Positions 1-5,027 of a stretch of DNA of 25,878 nt are shown piece after piece. Position numbers and translations under genes: made by a program. Origin of the DNA: a virus; the IMG/VR virus record IMGVR_UViG_3300020411_003262, positions 1 through 25,878 of that record; one strand, written 5' to 3'. The notes below the pieces were generated by a model. That model saw only the letters and a program-made list of their open reading frames with translations, ran no database searches and was not told the origin of the DNA. The stretch's first letter is position 1. Each line of letters starts with the position of its first letter.

Positions 1-25
1 ACGATGAACCGTTATCTAGCAGCCG
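1..25. repeat. Gene-end repeat, copy 1 (with 328-352)
   Basis: A 25-base element matching 328-352 at 23 of 25 positions; the two differences are a swapped CT/TC pair. Read on the minus strand it covers the last Gly-Cys codons, the stop codon (TAG here, TGA in the other copy) and about 15 bases downstream of two adjacent genes whose proteins are otherwise unrelated. This copy touches the window edge, so whether a hairpin follows it, as it follows copy 2, cannot be seen. Confidence 0.85.
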
Positions 26-270
26 TCACCACCATAAGCCGATTCGATCGGCTCACCGCAATGATCACAGTACAATGATTCATTTTCCCAATTAATAGCA
101 CAGTCGGTTACGTGCCATTGCGGATCGTCAGTGTCATTGCATAGCTCAATATTCTCCTGAACGCATTTGGGGCACAACACACCACAGTCTTTGGTTATAT
201 AGAACAACGGATAAGAACCTACTGACGTATACTTTCGAACATCACCGTTTGACATTATTGGGATCAACAT
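16..270 (-). CDS. Small zinc-ribbon-like protein, 84 aa
   Basis: I do not recognise a named family. The start is the ATG at 270-268, because AGGAGGT lies directly upstream on the minus strand; the longer frame to 327 would run through this ribosome binding site and the upstream hairpin. The protein has two Cys pairs, C33-x2-C36 (CPKC) and C68-x2-C71 (CDHC), about 30 residues apart, with further Cys at 29, 44 and 57. This spacing suggests one structural zinc site. There is no membrane segment or signal peptide. It is the second gene of a minus-strand pair read from the promoter at 621-649. Its leader (AAAACCTTGGAGG) and its 3' end are shared with the neighbour at 343-567, though the proteins do not resemble each other. 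An early accessory or host-takeover role is a guess from position only. Confidence 0.75.
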   Translation of the reverse strand: MLIPIMSNGDVRKYTSVGSYPLFYITKDCGVLCPKCVQENIELCNDTDDPQWHVTDCAINWENESLYCDHCGEPIESAYGGDGC

Positions 271-306
271 ATCCACCTCCAAGGTTTTGAATAAAAGTTC
301 AATGAT

Positions 307-327
307 GTGCCCTACGAAGTAGGGCAC
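307..327. terminator. Perfect 9-bp hairpin with 3-nt loop
   Basis: GTGCCCTAC and GTAGGGCAC are exact reverse complements separated by GAA (TTC on the minus strand). The hairpin lies between two minus-strand genes, just after the repeat copy that ends the upstream gene. No clean T-run follows on either strand, so a classical rho-independent terminator is not proven. An RNA processing or transcript-stabilising element is equally possible. Confidence 0.6.
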
Positions 328-352
328 ACGATGAACCGTTATTCAGCAGCCG
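328..352. repeat. Gene-end repeat, copy 2 (with 1-25)
   Basis: Second copy of the 25-base element, covering the Gly-Cys-stop end of the gene at 343-567 on the minus strand and continuing directly into the 9-bp hairpin at 307-327. Together with the shared 14-base leader of the two genes it defines a cassette with constant flanks and a variable coding centre. Confidence 0.85.
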
Positions 353-567
353 CTAACCATTTCAATACTCAACTTTCGAAGCACATCTCTCAACTCTGAA
401 TCGGTGATCCAGCCAGTGATGTACTGGCCATAGGCCAAATGTGCCCGCTCAATTAGCTTGCAGCAATCTCCGCGGAGTTCCATGCAATCCAGCAGACCGT
501 TGTAAAGCGCTGTGTGGCAAGATGAAATGTTCTCAATGAGTGTTGGTGTGTTGTTCAAGTAAGACAT
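343..567 (-). CDS. Small Cys-containing protein, 74 aa, unknown function
   Basis: Not recognised. The ATG at 567-565 is chosen because GGAGGG stands 8 bases upstream on the minus strand; the track-length start five codons earlier would overlap that binding site. The product is mostly helical in appearance with Cys at several places including an adjacent pair near residue 36, and ends in Gly-Cys like its neighbour. There is no transmembrane segment or catalytic motif. It is the promoter-proximal gene behind the promoter/operator at 621-649. Its leader shares CAAAACCTTGGAGG with the gene at 16-270 and its 3' end lies in the 25-base repeat. An early accessory gene is the likely class. Confidence 0.7.
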   Translation of the reverse strand: MSYLNNTPTLIENISSCHTALYNGLLDCMELRGDCCKLIERAHLAYGQYITGWITDSELRDVLRKLSIEMVSGC

Positions 568-620
568 GTTGAAACCCTCCAAGGTTTTGTTTTGCTGTTG
601 CGTTTTGCAACGTTGACCCG

Positions 621-649
621 ATTAGGCACTGTTGACGGATTACTGTCAA
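621..649 (-). promoter_or_regulatory. Sigma-70-like promoter for the two small left-end genes
   Basis: On the minus strand a perfect -35 TTGACA (649-644) is followed by a 17-base spacer and the -10 candidate CCTAAT (626-621, 4 of 6 matches). It points at the gene pair 343-567 and 16-270. Its -35 is the right half of the palindrome at 632-649, so a protein bound there would block RNA polymerase. Confidence 0.6.
632..649. promoter_or_regulatory. TTGAC-N8-GTCAA site 1
   Basis: Exact copy with spacer GGATTACT; the palindrome extends by one base on each side to GTTGAC/GTCAAC. It overlaps the -35 of the minus-strand promoter and lies just downstream of the RHH-type gene. Operator function is inferred. 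Confidence 0.75.
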
Positions 650-696
650 CCGCATTCTGAAAAAAAAATGAAAATAAATTGCAGAATGGACCGCAG

Positions 697-1092
697 TCAC
701 TCGAATAGAGGGATGCGTTTTTTTTGCCGTTGTGCGGTGATAATGGCGCTAGACTCTGCTAGAAAATCCCTCAATTCAACCGGTAGATCGTCGCCATAGG
801 TCGCAGCTTTCCAGTCAATACAATCCCCTGTAAGGGGATCACGGCCGGTTCTCAATGCTCTGCACATAAGACTGAATGCATGGCCTATGACATCCGATGG
901 ACTAATGTCATAGCTTTTAGCTATGAGCAGACATAGCGCGCGATCCTCTGGTAGTAACCGCAGTTTACACGATAGGCGGCCGGTTTGGGTGTATCGGGTC
1001 TTACTTCTACGCTTCATAGGTTGTGAGTGAGTGAACGCAGCAGCAGTGCCAGAGGCTACGGTTTCTAAGACAGGAATTCTTTTGCTTGGCAT
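697..1092 (-). CDS. Ribbon-helix-helix type DNA-binding protein, 131 aa
   Basis: The pattern at residues about 39-80 fits an Arc/MetJ/CopG-type RHH unit: a short strand (RLSCKLRLL), a first helix with acidic start (PEDRALCLLIAKSYD), a turn, and a second helix (SPSDVIGHAFSLMCRAL). Residues 1-38 are basic and probably disordered; residues 85-131 are a C-terminal extension. Such proteins act as dimers or tetramers on short inverted repeats, as phage or plasmid repressors or centromere-binding proteins. The ATG at 1092-1090 is chosen because AAGGG lies just upstream, inside a perfect 16-bp palindrome. One TTGAC-N8-GTCAA site lies 25 bases upstream of the start and another beyond the 3' end, as expected for an autoregulated regulator. 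The gene also contains two perfect 7-bp hairpins (823-839, 909-925). The fold is assigned by pattern only. Confidence 0.6.
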   Translation of the reverse strand: MPSKRIPVLETVASGTAAAFTHSQPMKRRSKTRYTQTGRLSCKLRLLPEDRALCLLIAKSYDISPSDVIGHAFSLMCRALRTGRDPLTGDCIDWKAATYGDDLPVELRDFLAESSAIITAQRQKKRIPLFE

Positions 1093-1093
1093 G

Positions 1094-1109
1094 TTACCCT
1101 TAAGGGTAA
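1094..1109. promoter_or_regulatory. 16-bp perfect palindrome over the ribosome binding site
   Basis: TTACCCTTAAGGGTAA is fully self-complementary and ends one base before the start codon of the RHH-type gene. On the minus-strand transcript the AAGGG Shine-Dalgarno is the right arm, so folding or protein binding would hide it. It could be a DNA operator, an RNA switch on translation, or both. Confidence 0.65.
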
Positions 1110-1116
1110 ACCATAC

Positions 1117-1134
1117 TTGACGTTTCAGTGTCAA
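1117..1134. promoter_or_regulatory. TTGAC-N8-GTCAA site 2
   Basis: Exact copy, spacer GTTTCAGT, 25 bases upstream of the RHH-type gene start. Read on the minus strand its right half is a perfect TTGACA -35 hexamer; the best matching -10 is weak (TTTACC at 18 bases). Likely promoter/operator of the RHH-type gene. Confidence 0.75.
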
Positions 1135-1154
1135 ATACTTGTTAGAGTCTGTGC

Positions 1155-1292
1155 CATAATCGGCATAGCCGATTTATGCGGGGTCTTGTGGCGGCATGGC
1201 GGCAGCGGAGCACATGGCCTTTGGCCATGGGGACCGCGCGACTGCGGCGTTTTTCGACCCGTGGGTCGCAGAACACGGTCCCTTCGGGACCG
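1155..1292. other. Cluster of four perfect short hairpins (structured DNA or RNA)
   Basis: In the gene-free stretch four perfect hairpins follow one another: 1158-1174 (AATCGGC/GCCGATT, loop ATA, extendable with a bulge to 1155-1178), 1213-1229 (CATGGCC/GGCCATG, loop TTT), 1255-1268 (CGACCC/GGGTCG, loop GT) and 1276-1292 (CGGTCCC/GGGACCG, loop TTC). The candidate roles are a structured non-coding RNA on either strand, single-strand initiation sites of a replication origin, or protein-binding cruciforms. The open frames crossing this stretch have no ribosome binding site and no recognisable product. Confidence 0.6.
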
Positions 1293-1314
1293 GCAAGGGG
1301 GGGTACGATGGGGG
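1286..1314 (+). other. Possible G-quadruplex tract
   Basis: The plus strand carries GGG at 1286-1288, seven consecutive G at 1297-1303 and five G at 1310-1314. Splitting the seven-G run gives four G3 tracts with loops of about 8, 1 and 6 bases. It abuts the last hairpin of the cluster and lies upstream of the iteron array. Confidence 0.35.
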
Positions 1315-1379
1315 CGTTTCGACGAACCTCGTTCTTAAAAAAATCATAAAACGAGTTCATACATTTAGAGGGGATAAAA

Positions 1380-1409
1380 ACCTAGCCCAACCACATGATT
1401 GAGCTAGGT
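1380..1409 (-). terminator. Stem-loop followed by T5 on the minus strand
   Basis: ACCTAGC (1380-1386) and GCTAGGT (1403-1409) pair across a 16-base loop that itself has CAA/TTG complementarity. On the minus strand the stem runs directly into TTTTTA, the layout of an intrinsic terminator. No minus-strand gene is visible upstream of it, so it may stop transcription leaking out of the origin or end an unannotated RNA. Confidence 0.4.
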
Positions 1410-1563
1410 CAGAACTTTCCAAAAACGCAAGGGACTGGTTTGGGATAGTTATAATAAGGCTTTATCCTACATATCTTGTGAAACAATTGCAATACACAAC
1501 TAATAGCACACCTAGCAGTTTGCTGTGCCGGTGCTGTGCCGTTCTCTGTGCTATTCTATATCC

Positions 1564-1593
1564 TTGAAATATAAGAAGAAATAGGCATATAGC
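1564..1593 (+). promoter_or_regulatory. Weak promoter candidate inside the iteron array
   Basis: TTGAAA (1564-1569) and TATAGC (1588-1593) with an 18-base spacer point towards the replication genes. The -10 overlaps the iteron at 1590-1599, so initiator binding could repress it. Both hexamers are imperfect. Confidence 0.3.
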
Positions 1594-1620
1594 ACACCTG
1601 CACACCTGTTTTTACGCTCT

Positions 1621-1690
1621 CGTATGTACGCATGTACGCACATGTATGCGCACGGGAGAACGCGCGCGCGCAGGCGCGCATGTACGCGCG
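1621..1690. other. Alternating purine-pyrimidine (Z-DNA-prone) tract
   Basis: Positions 1621-1654 are 34 bases of uninterrupted pyrimidine-purine alternation, followed by 1661-1672 (CG repeats ending CA) and 1674-1690 (17 bases). Such DNA can adopt left-handed helix under negative supercoiling and often accompanies origins or promoters. It lies between two groups of iterons. Confidence 0.7.
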
Positions 1691-1773
1691 AGTGCCCTCT
1701 TTTTCCAGCGTAACCCTATGTAATTATTGATAGCACACTACCGGCACACCCCCTACTCAAACACGGCACACCT

Positions 1774-1980
1774 ATGTTGACATCCACAGGCGTAGATGAA
1801 ACAATTTGCCCCATGGACATAGACGCAGTACAGCTTTTAGAGAATTTACGTGTTTCAAAGGGCTTTTCAATCCGTGAAATTGCGCAGATACTCGGGGTCT
1901 CACCTGCCACCGTGTGCAGGGAACTTGCCAAGCATAACGTAAAGAAGGAGAAATCGAATGAGGATAGCGCGAAGATGTGA
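1774..1980 (+). CDS. Small helix-turn-helix protein, up to 68 aa
   Basis: The C-terminal half holds a clear HTH: a first helix (SIREIAQIL), a Gly-Val turn and a recognition helix (SPATVCRELAKH). This resembles the IS30/Tn-type HTH_38 pattern (compare SPSTISREL), but it is far too short for a transposase. A small DNA-binding regulator or replication accessory is likely. The start is uncertain: neither the ATG at 1774 nor the ATG at 1813 (55 aa form) has a Shine-Dalgarno, so the transcript may be leaderless or the start may be unusual. The gene begins inside the last iteron and its 3' end overlaps the next gene by 23 bases, placing it first in the replication operon. Autoregulation through the iterons is an inference. 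Confidence 0.6.
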   Translation: MLTSTGVDETICPMDIDAVQLLENLRVSKGFSIREIAQILGVSPATVCRELAKHNVKKEKSNEDSAKM

Positions 1981-2434
1981 ATATTGCGCGTATTTTGAAA
2001 AGATAGACATGACTTCAGGGACTGGTCAGTGTCGTTATAATCCCCCCCAACTGGATTCAAGGAATCAATCACAAGCCCGCCCGGTAGTTAGCGGTGATAA
2101 CTGGTGCGGTCGTTTTTCAGAGACTTCTGAGTTTGCATCTGCGGGTCTTGAGGTGATCCGCCGGTATGTGGCTCGCCAGCTTTTGCCTCTTCAGGAGTGC
2201 CTTGGCGCTGAAGATGTTGACATTCCTGCTGCCCGGTCTGCTTACATGTTTCTTTGCGGCAGTGTTGCTTCTGGTCATTTGATCTCTGATCTTGTTGAGC
2301 GCGATCATGCGATGGATGACGTTTATAAATACGCGCGTGAATTTGTGAGTTCGTCAAAAAGATTGCCGAAAAAGGCGGGTTCTTTGGTTGCTGCTCTTGA
2401 TAAGGTGGCCGAACTTGATGGAGGTGAAGAATGA
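1958..2434 (+). CDS. Cys4 N-terminal domain protein, 158 aa
   Basis: The N-terminus has C7-x2-C10, C25 and C50 in the setting CEYCAYFE...GQCRYNPP...DNWCGRF. I know this Cys pattern from many small uncharacterised phage and bacterial proteins (ending in W-C-G-x-F), probably one metal site, zinc or iron-sulfur. Residues 60-158 look helical, with no catalytic motif I can name. The start has AAGGAGA 8 bases upstream, and its ATG lies inside the end of the HTH gene. Its stop overlaps the next start (ATGA), so it is translationally coupled within the replication operon. Function unknown. Confidence 0.75.
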   Translation: MRIARRCEYCAYFEKIDMTSGTGQCRYNPPQLDSRNQSQARPVVSGDNWCGRFSETSEFASAGLEVIRRYVARQLLPLQECLGAEDVDIPAARSAYMFLCGSVASGHLISDLVERDHAMDDVYKYAREFVSSSKRLPKKAGSLVAALDKVAELDGGEE

Positions 2435-2727
2435 CGGCAGAAGAAAAGGTCAATCAGTTAGAGCGCGCGTTGTCTTCGTTTATGGAGGATTACTCTCGCG
2501 CAACCCGTACCTCTCGTTCGCTTAGGATAATTGCAGAATCTGCCCGTGAGCTTGTCAGGGAAGTTGAACACATGCTTGTTTCCATACCTGAAGGGGTGGT
2601 CATTCCTGTAAATCTTCCTTTGGTGAATGATCGTTTGTATGAGTACTACGAGGCGGTTAAGGAGGCGGGTGAAATTCGCATAGGCCCTGCTTGTCACCGA
2701 TGCGAGGGGGCCGAAGATGTCATATAA
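2431..2727 (+). CDS. Small helical protein with C-terminal Cys pair, 98 aa
   Basis: Not recognised. GGAGGTG 6 bases upstream supports the ATG, which overlaps the preceding stop (ATGA). Residues 1-60 appear as two long amphipathic helices, possibly a coiled coil; near the C-terminus sits CHRC (C-x2-C). The 3' end overlaps the replication gene by 11 bases, so the three proteins are made together. A replication accessory such as a loader or single-strand-binding partner would fit the position but is not shown by any motif. Confidence 0.7.
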   Translation: MTAEEKVNQLERALSSFMEDYSRATRTSRSLRIIAESARELVREVEHMLVSIPEGVVIPVNLPLVNDRLYEYYEAVKEAGEIRIGPACHRCEGAEDVI

Positions 2728-4330
2728 ATGGAACGTTTTGGAGGTGTTGGAGGCTGCGGGGTTAAGGGAAACGGGGTCTAGCGCGGATGAATCTTCTGTC
2801 AGTGGCTTGCCTTGTCCGTTAGGTACTCACGATCCGCAAGATACGTTTAGCATTTCATTGCCTTCTGGTCGAAACGTGGGTAGTTGTTCCTGTACGGCAT
2901 GTGGCTCGACGTGGGATCCAGACACCTTAATAGGCGCTTTGCGGCTTCGGCGAAGTCACGATGAAGATGGAAATGAGGCGCTGGTATCTCCCGACGTGTA
3001 CGCGGAGCGTCGTCGCCGGGTGGCGGCAGTTGCTTCAAAGTTTTACCAGTTGGACAATTCGAAGTATGCGTATTTGACAGATGAATGTCAGTGGTTTGAG
3101 GGTAAGGGCAATCAGAGTTTATGTGCCCGGTTGCGGCTTTCGGGCCTTGGAAATTATGACGCAAAAAAGCAGGCGGGTCTTCTTCAGCCCGCAGCAGATT
3201 TTGTGTTTGATACAACAACCACCGACCCGGTTGTGGAGCGAGGTGGAAATACGTGGCTCAATCATTTCCGGGGTTTGCCACTGGAGGCTGAAGACGGGGA
3301 CTGGTCAGTAATACGTCAGGCCCTTACTCACCTTTGTGCGGGTGATGAGGGGGGGCTTGATTATCTATTAGACTGGCTGGCCTATCCGCTGCAATCGCTA
3401 TATCGGAACGAAGGGGGTCAAAAGTGTCTTTCGGCAATTATATTTCACGGCGTTCAGGGCACAGGCAAGGGTTTGATATTCGGTGGGCGTGGGTTGATTC
3501 GCGCGCTTTACGGCTACAACCATGTTGTGGAGGTGGGGAAAGATACCTTCTCAGACCAATTTGCTCATCAGAAGCTGGAGCGGTCGTTGTTTGTGGTGGC
3601 AAATGAGATAGCCTCGTCGTCGAAACGTGATGCGGCTATACTTGATAAGCTGAAACTTTGGGTGACAGAGCCGGTGTTGTCACTTCGTAAACACTATCAG
3701 GGTGCTGACGAGTTTGAGTCAGTGTTTAACATGGTGTTCTTTTCGAATCATGATGACCCATTGCGGCTTGATCCAAGCGATAGGCGTTATTCGGTGTTTA
3801 GGCAGCAGGATAAGCTGAGTGAAGAACAGATTGCTGCTATCGTTCAAGAGCGGAATGCCGGTTGGCCCGGTGCCTCTGGCTTTCTTCATCATTTGCTTCA
3901 GCGAGATATTCAGCGAGATCTTGCCGTTCCGTATGAAAATGACGCACGTCAGCGCTTGCTTGAGTGCTCAACGCCAAAGCATGAAGAGTTTGCCCGTCTA
4001 ATTGGTGAGTTAGGTCTATCTTCGATGTGCTCAGACTGGGAGGCAGAGGCTGACAGGAAAGGCCGCACTGGTCCTTTTTATGACTCAGAGGGCTTTATAC
4101 CCACCGAAATTCTGGTGGAGGTGTTTGGTTTCTGGTGCAGGCAACTCAATATTCGTTGGCCGGTTCAAGACTACAAGCTGGTGAACGCGGTGATTGATGC
4201 GAATCCGGGCGCAGGTCGTGCGCAGAAATGGATGAAGAACAACCGCCGAAGGGGCGTTACCGGCTTGCCGGTTCGACGTGCCGCACCTGCTGCACCACCA
4301 CCACAAACGGAGATGAGCCTTGTCAACTAA
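2717..4330 (+). CDS. Primase/SF3-type helicase-like replication protein, 537 aa
   Basis: Residues 33-62 carry C33, H38, C59 and C62, a CHC2-like zinc ribbon typical of phage primases. The ATPase core follows: Walker A G245-VQGTGKG-252, Walker B ending VVANE (E297), the superfamily-3 motif C FFSN (341-344) and an arginine-finger candidate DRRY (355-358). This is the layout of D5/DUF5906-type helicases of phages and satellites such as P4, hexameric enzymes that open the origin and move 3'-5' on single strands. No Asp-x-Asp archaeo-eukaryotic primase motif is visible in residues 90-230, so priming activity is uncertain. The C-terminal 100 residues are basic with a Pro/Ala tail and may bind DNA. 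GAGGGGG lies 8 bases upstream of the ATG. No DNA polymerase is present in the window, so host polymerase or a gene outside is needed. Confidence 0.85.
   Translation: MSYKWNVLEVLEAAGLRETGSSADESSVSGLPCPLGTHDPQDTFSISLPSGRNVGSCSCTACGSTWDPDTLIGALRLRRSHDEDGNEALVSPDVYAERRRRVAAVASKFYQLDNSKYAYLTDECQWFEGKGNQSLCARLRLSGLGNYDAKKQAGLLQPAADFVFDTTTTDPVVERGGNTWLNHFRGLPLEAEDGDWSVIRQALTHLCAGDEGGLDYLLDWLAYPLQSLYRNEGGQKCLSAIIFHGVQGTGKGLIFGGRGLIRALYGYNHVVEVGKDTFSDQFAHQKLERSLFVVANEIASSSKRDAAILDKLKLWVTEPVLSLRKHYQGADEFESVFNMVFFSNHDDPLRLDPSDRRYSVFRQQDKLSEEQIAAIVQERNAGWPGASGFLHHLLQRDIQRDLAVPYENDARQRLLECSTPKHEEFARLIGELGLSSMCSDWEAEADRKGRTGPFYDSEGFIPTEILVEVFGFWCRQLNIRWPVQDYKLVNAVIDANPGAGRAQKWMKNNRRRGVTGLPVRRAAPAAPPPQTEMSLVN
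3705..3722. other. Degenerate TGAC-N8-GTCA site (C/G outer bases)
   Basis: CTGAC-N8-GTCAG keeps the inner eight conserved bases and full dyad symmetry but has C and G in place of the outer T and A. It lies in the helicase coding sequence. It may be a weak member of the dispersed family or a chance hit. Confidence 0.3.
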
Positions 4331-4658
4331 CTGTACTAAATGTGATGACGGATGGATTTATTTTAAGGATGACCTCGGCAGAGGGTGGGCCGCCCCATGT
4401 GACCACAAGGAGATGAAGGATGTTGCTGAAAACAGTATTGATGATGGCGGTACTAGCGCCGCCGCCGAAGTATGTGGAGAGAGATCACACGGACATGGTT
4501 TTAGTGGTGATCAACCAGAGCAAGAAGATGGATATGGGTCAAGCGGAAACAATGCTTACAGCCATGATAGATTCGGGGAAACGGTGGAACATCGATCCTC
4601 TGTTTCTGCTCGCTCTATCTTACAGCGAGTCCCGTTGGACAAAAACAGCAGTCGGTGA
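4320..4658 (+). CDS. Zinc mini-protein overlapping the lysin gene, 112 aa frame
   Basis: The TTG start overlaps the helicase stop and has GGAGA 6 bases upstream. Residues 5-29 read C5-x2-C8, DDGWIYF, GRGW, P-C27-D-H29, a pattern very like the small C-x2-C...P-C-x-C/H knuckles common in phage mini-proteins. From residue 34 the frame runs over the lytic transglycosylase in another phase (4420-4658), and the residues there are low-complexity Gly/Ser/His, as expected for a shadow. So the start region looks real and the tail looks like overprinting on the lysin. Function unknown. The tail may be functional, or the gene may simply lack a nearer stop. Confidence 0.5.
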   Translation: MSTNCTKCDDGWIYFKDDLGRGWAAPCDHKEMKDVAENSIDDGGTSAAAEVCGERSHGHGFSGDQPEQEDGYGSSGNNAYSHDRFGETVEHRSSVSARSILQRVPLDKNSSR

Positions 4659-5013
4659 CAATGGGCGCAGCACGGGGCTGTATCAGATAACTCTTTCAGT
4701 CGCTCGCACTGTTTCGTTTGGTGGCTACTTTGAAGACAAGCCAAGCGAGCAAAAGGTCTTGCGCTCACGCAAAAAGCAAAAGAAATTGCTCATGGATGTG
4801 TGGGTGGCGAGCCAAACTGCCGCGGCATATCTGGCCCGCCTTCGGGATAGATACGGGAAGGGGGCAGACGTTGTTTACAACTGCGGTCCTTTGAGGTGCG
4901 GCAAAGGGCGCAAGCGCATGAAGTCAACCCCTGTAACCCGTTCTTACTGGCGAAACTACCGCAAATTCACTGCTGCACTCAAGAAAGTAAAAGACTTTCA
5001 GCCATGTAATTGA
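4420..5013 (+). CDS. Exported lytic transglycosylase (SLT-like endolysin), 197 aa
   Basis: The N-terminus (MLLKTVLMMAVLAPPP) looks like a short signal or signal-anchor peptide. The core has the SLT hallmark order: ALSYSESRW with the catalytic Glu at residue 70, then GRSTGLYQIT at 83-91, then AAYLARLRDRYG and VVYNCGP (134-156). Such enzymes cleave peptidoglycan between MurNAc and GlcNAc with formation of 1,6-anhydro-MurNAc. AAGGAG 7-8 bases upstream supports the ATG. A Cys pair at 154 and 159 could form a disulfide outside the membrane. It converges with minus-strand membrane protein genes and ends inside the palindrome at 5009-5028. The likely role is the phage lysin, released through or secreted past the inner membrane; a virion-borne wall enzyme is less likely from its position. 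Confidence 0.85.
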   Translation: MLLKTVLMMAVLAPPPKYVERDHTDMVLVVINQSKKMDMGQAETMLTAMIDSGKRWNIDPLFLLALSYSESRWTKTAVGDNGRSTGLYQITLSVARTVSFGGYFEDKPSEQKVLRSRKKQKKLLMDVWVASQTAAAYLARLRDRYGKGADVVYNCGPLRCGKGRKRMKSTPVTRSYWRNYRKFTAALKKVKDFQPCN

Positions 5014-5027
5014 CAATTAAGTGTCAA
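5010..5027. promoter_or_regulatory. TTGAC-N8-GTCAA site 3
   Basis: Exact copy, spacer AATTAAGT. The palindrome is longer here: ATTGACA-N6-TGTCAAT at 5009-5028. It lies over the stop codon of the transglycosylase and the stop of the converging 24-residue gene. No T-run follows on either strand, so it fits an operator better than a terminator. Confidence 0.7.

Larger units (their letters stand above)
1500..1775. other. Iteron array, candidate replication origin
   Basis: Nine copies of a GCACA element, eight of them (A/G)GCACA, occur in about 270 bases. Plus-orientation copies start near 1505, 1591, 1600 (TGCACA variant), 1732, 1744 and 1766; three minus-orientation copies lie at 1521-1530, 1532-1541 and 1547-1553, the first two being a tandem TGCTGTGCCG with 11-base period. 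The longest form is TAGCACACCT (1504-1513 and 1590-1599). Clustered iterons next to a primase/SF3-helicase gene are the known layout of P4-like and many plasmid origins. Which protein binds them is not known; the large replication protein and the HTH protein starting at 1774 are the candidates. Confidence 0.6.

Noticed and set aside
1142-1360. 72-aa minus-strand frame and overlapping plus-strand frames (1117-1338, 1196-1402) in the gene-free region
   Set aside because: No ribosome binding site, Arg-rich composition without domain, and they run through the perfect hairpins; better read as non-coding.
1450-1455. TATAAT at 1450-1455 as a plus-strand promoter
   Set aside because: No acceptable -35 and no extended TG; kept out of the feature list.
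1460-1475. DnaA box (TTATCC...) near the iterons
   Set aside because: TTATCCTAC does not match TTATNCACA well and no second copy was seen.
3074-3091. One-mismatch palindromes at 3074 and 11618 as functional sites
   Set aside because: About one single-mismatch site is expected by chance over the window, so individual ones are not annotated with confidence; only the group pattern (mismatch always at the outer base) is notable.
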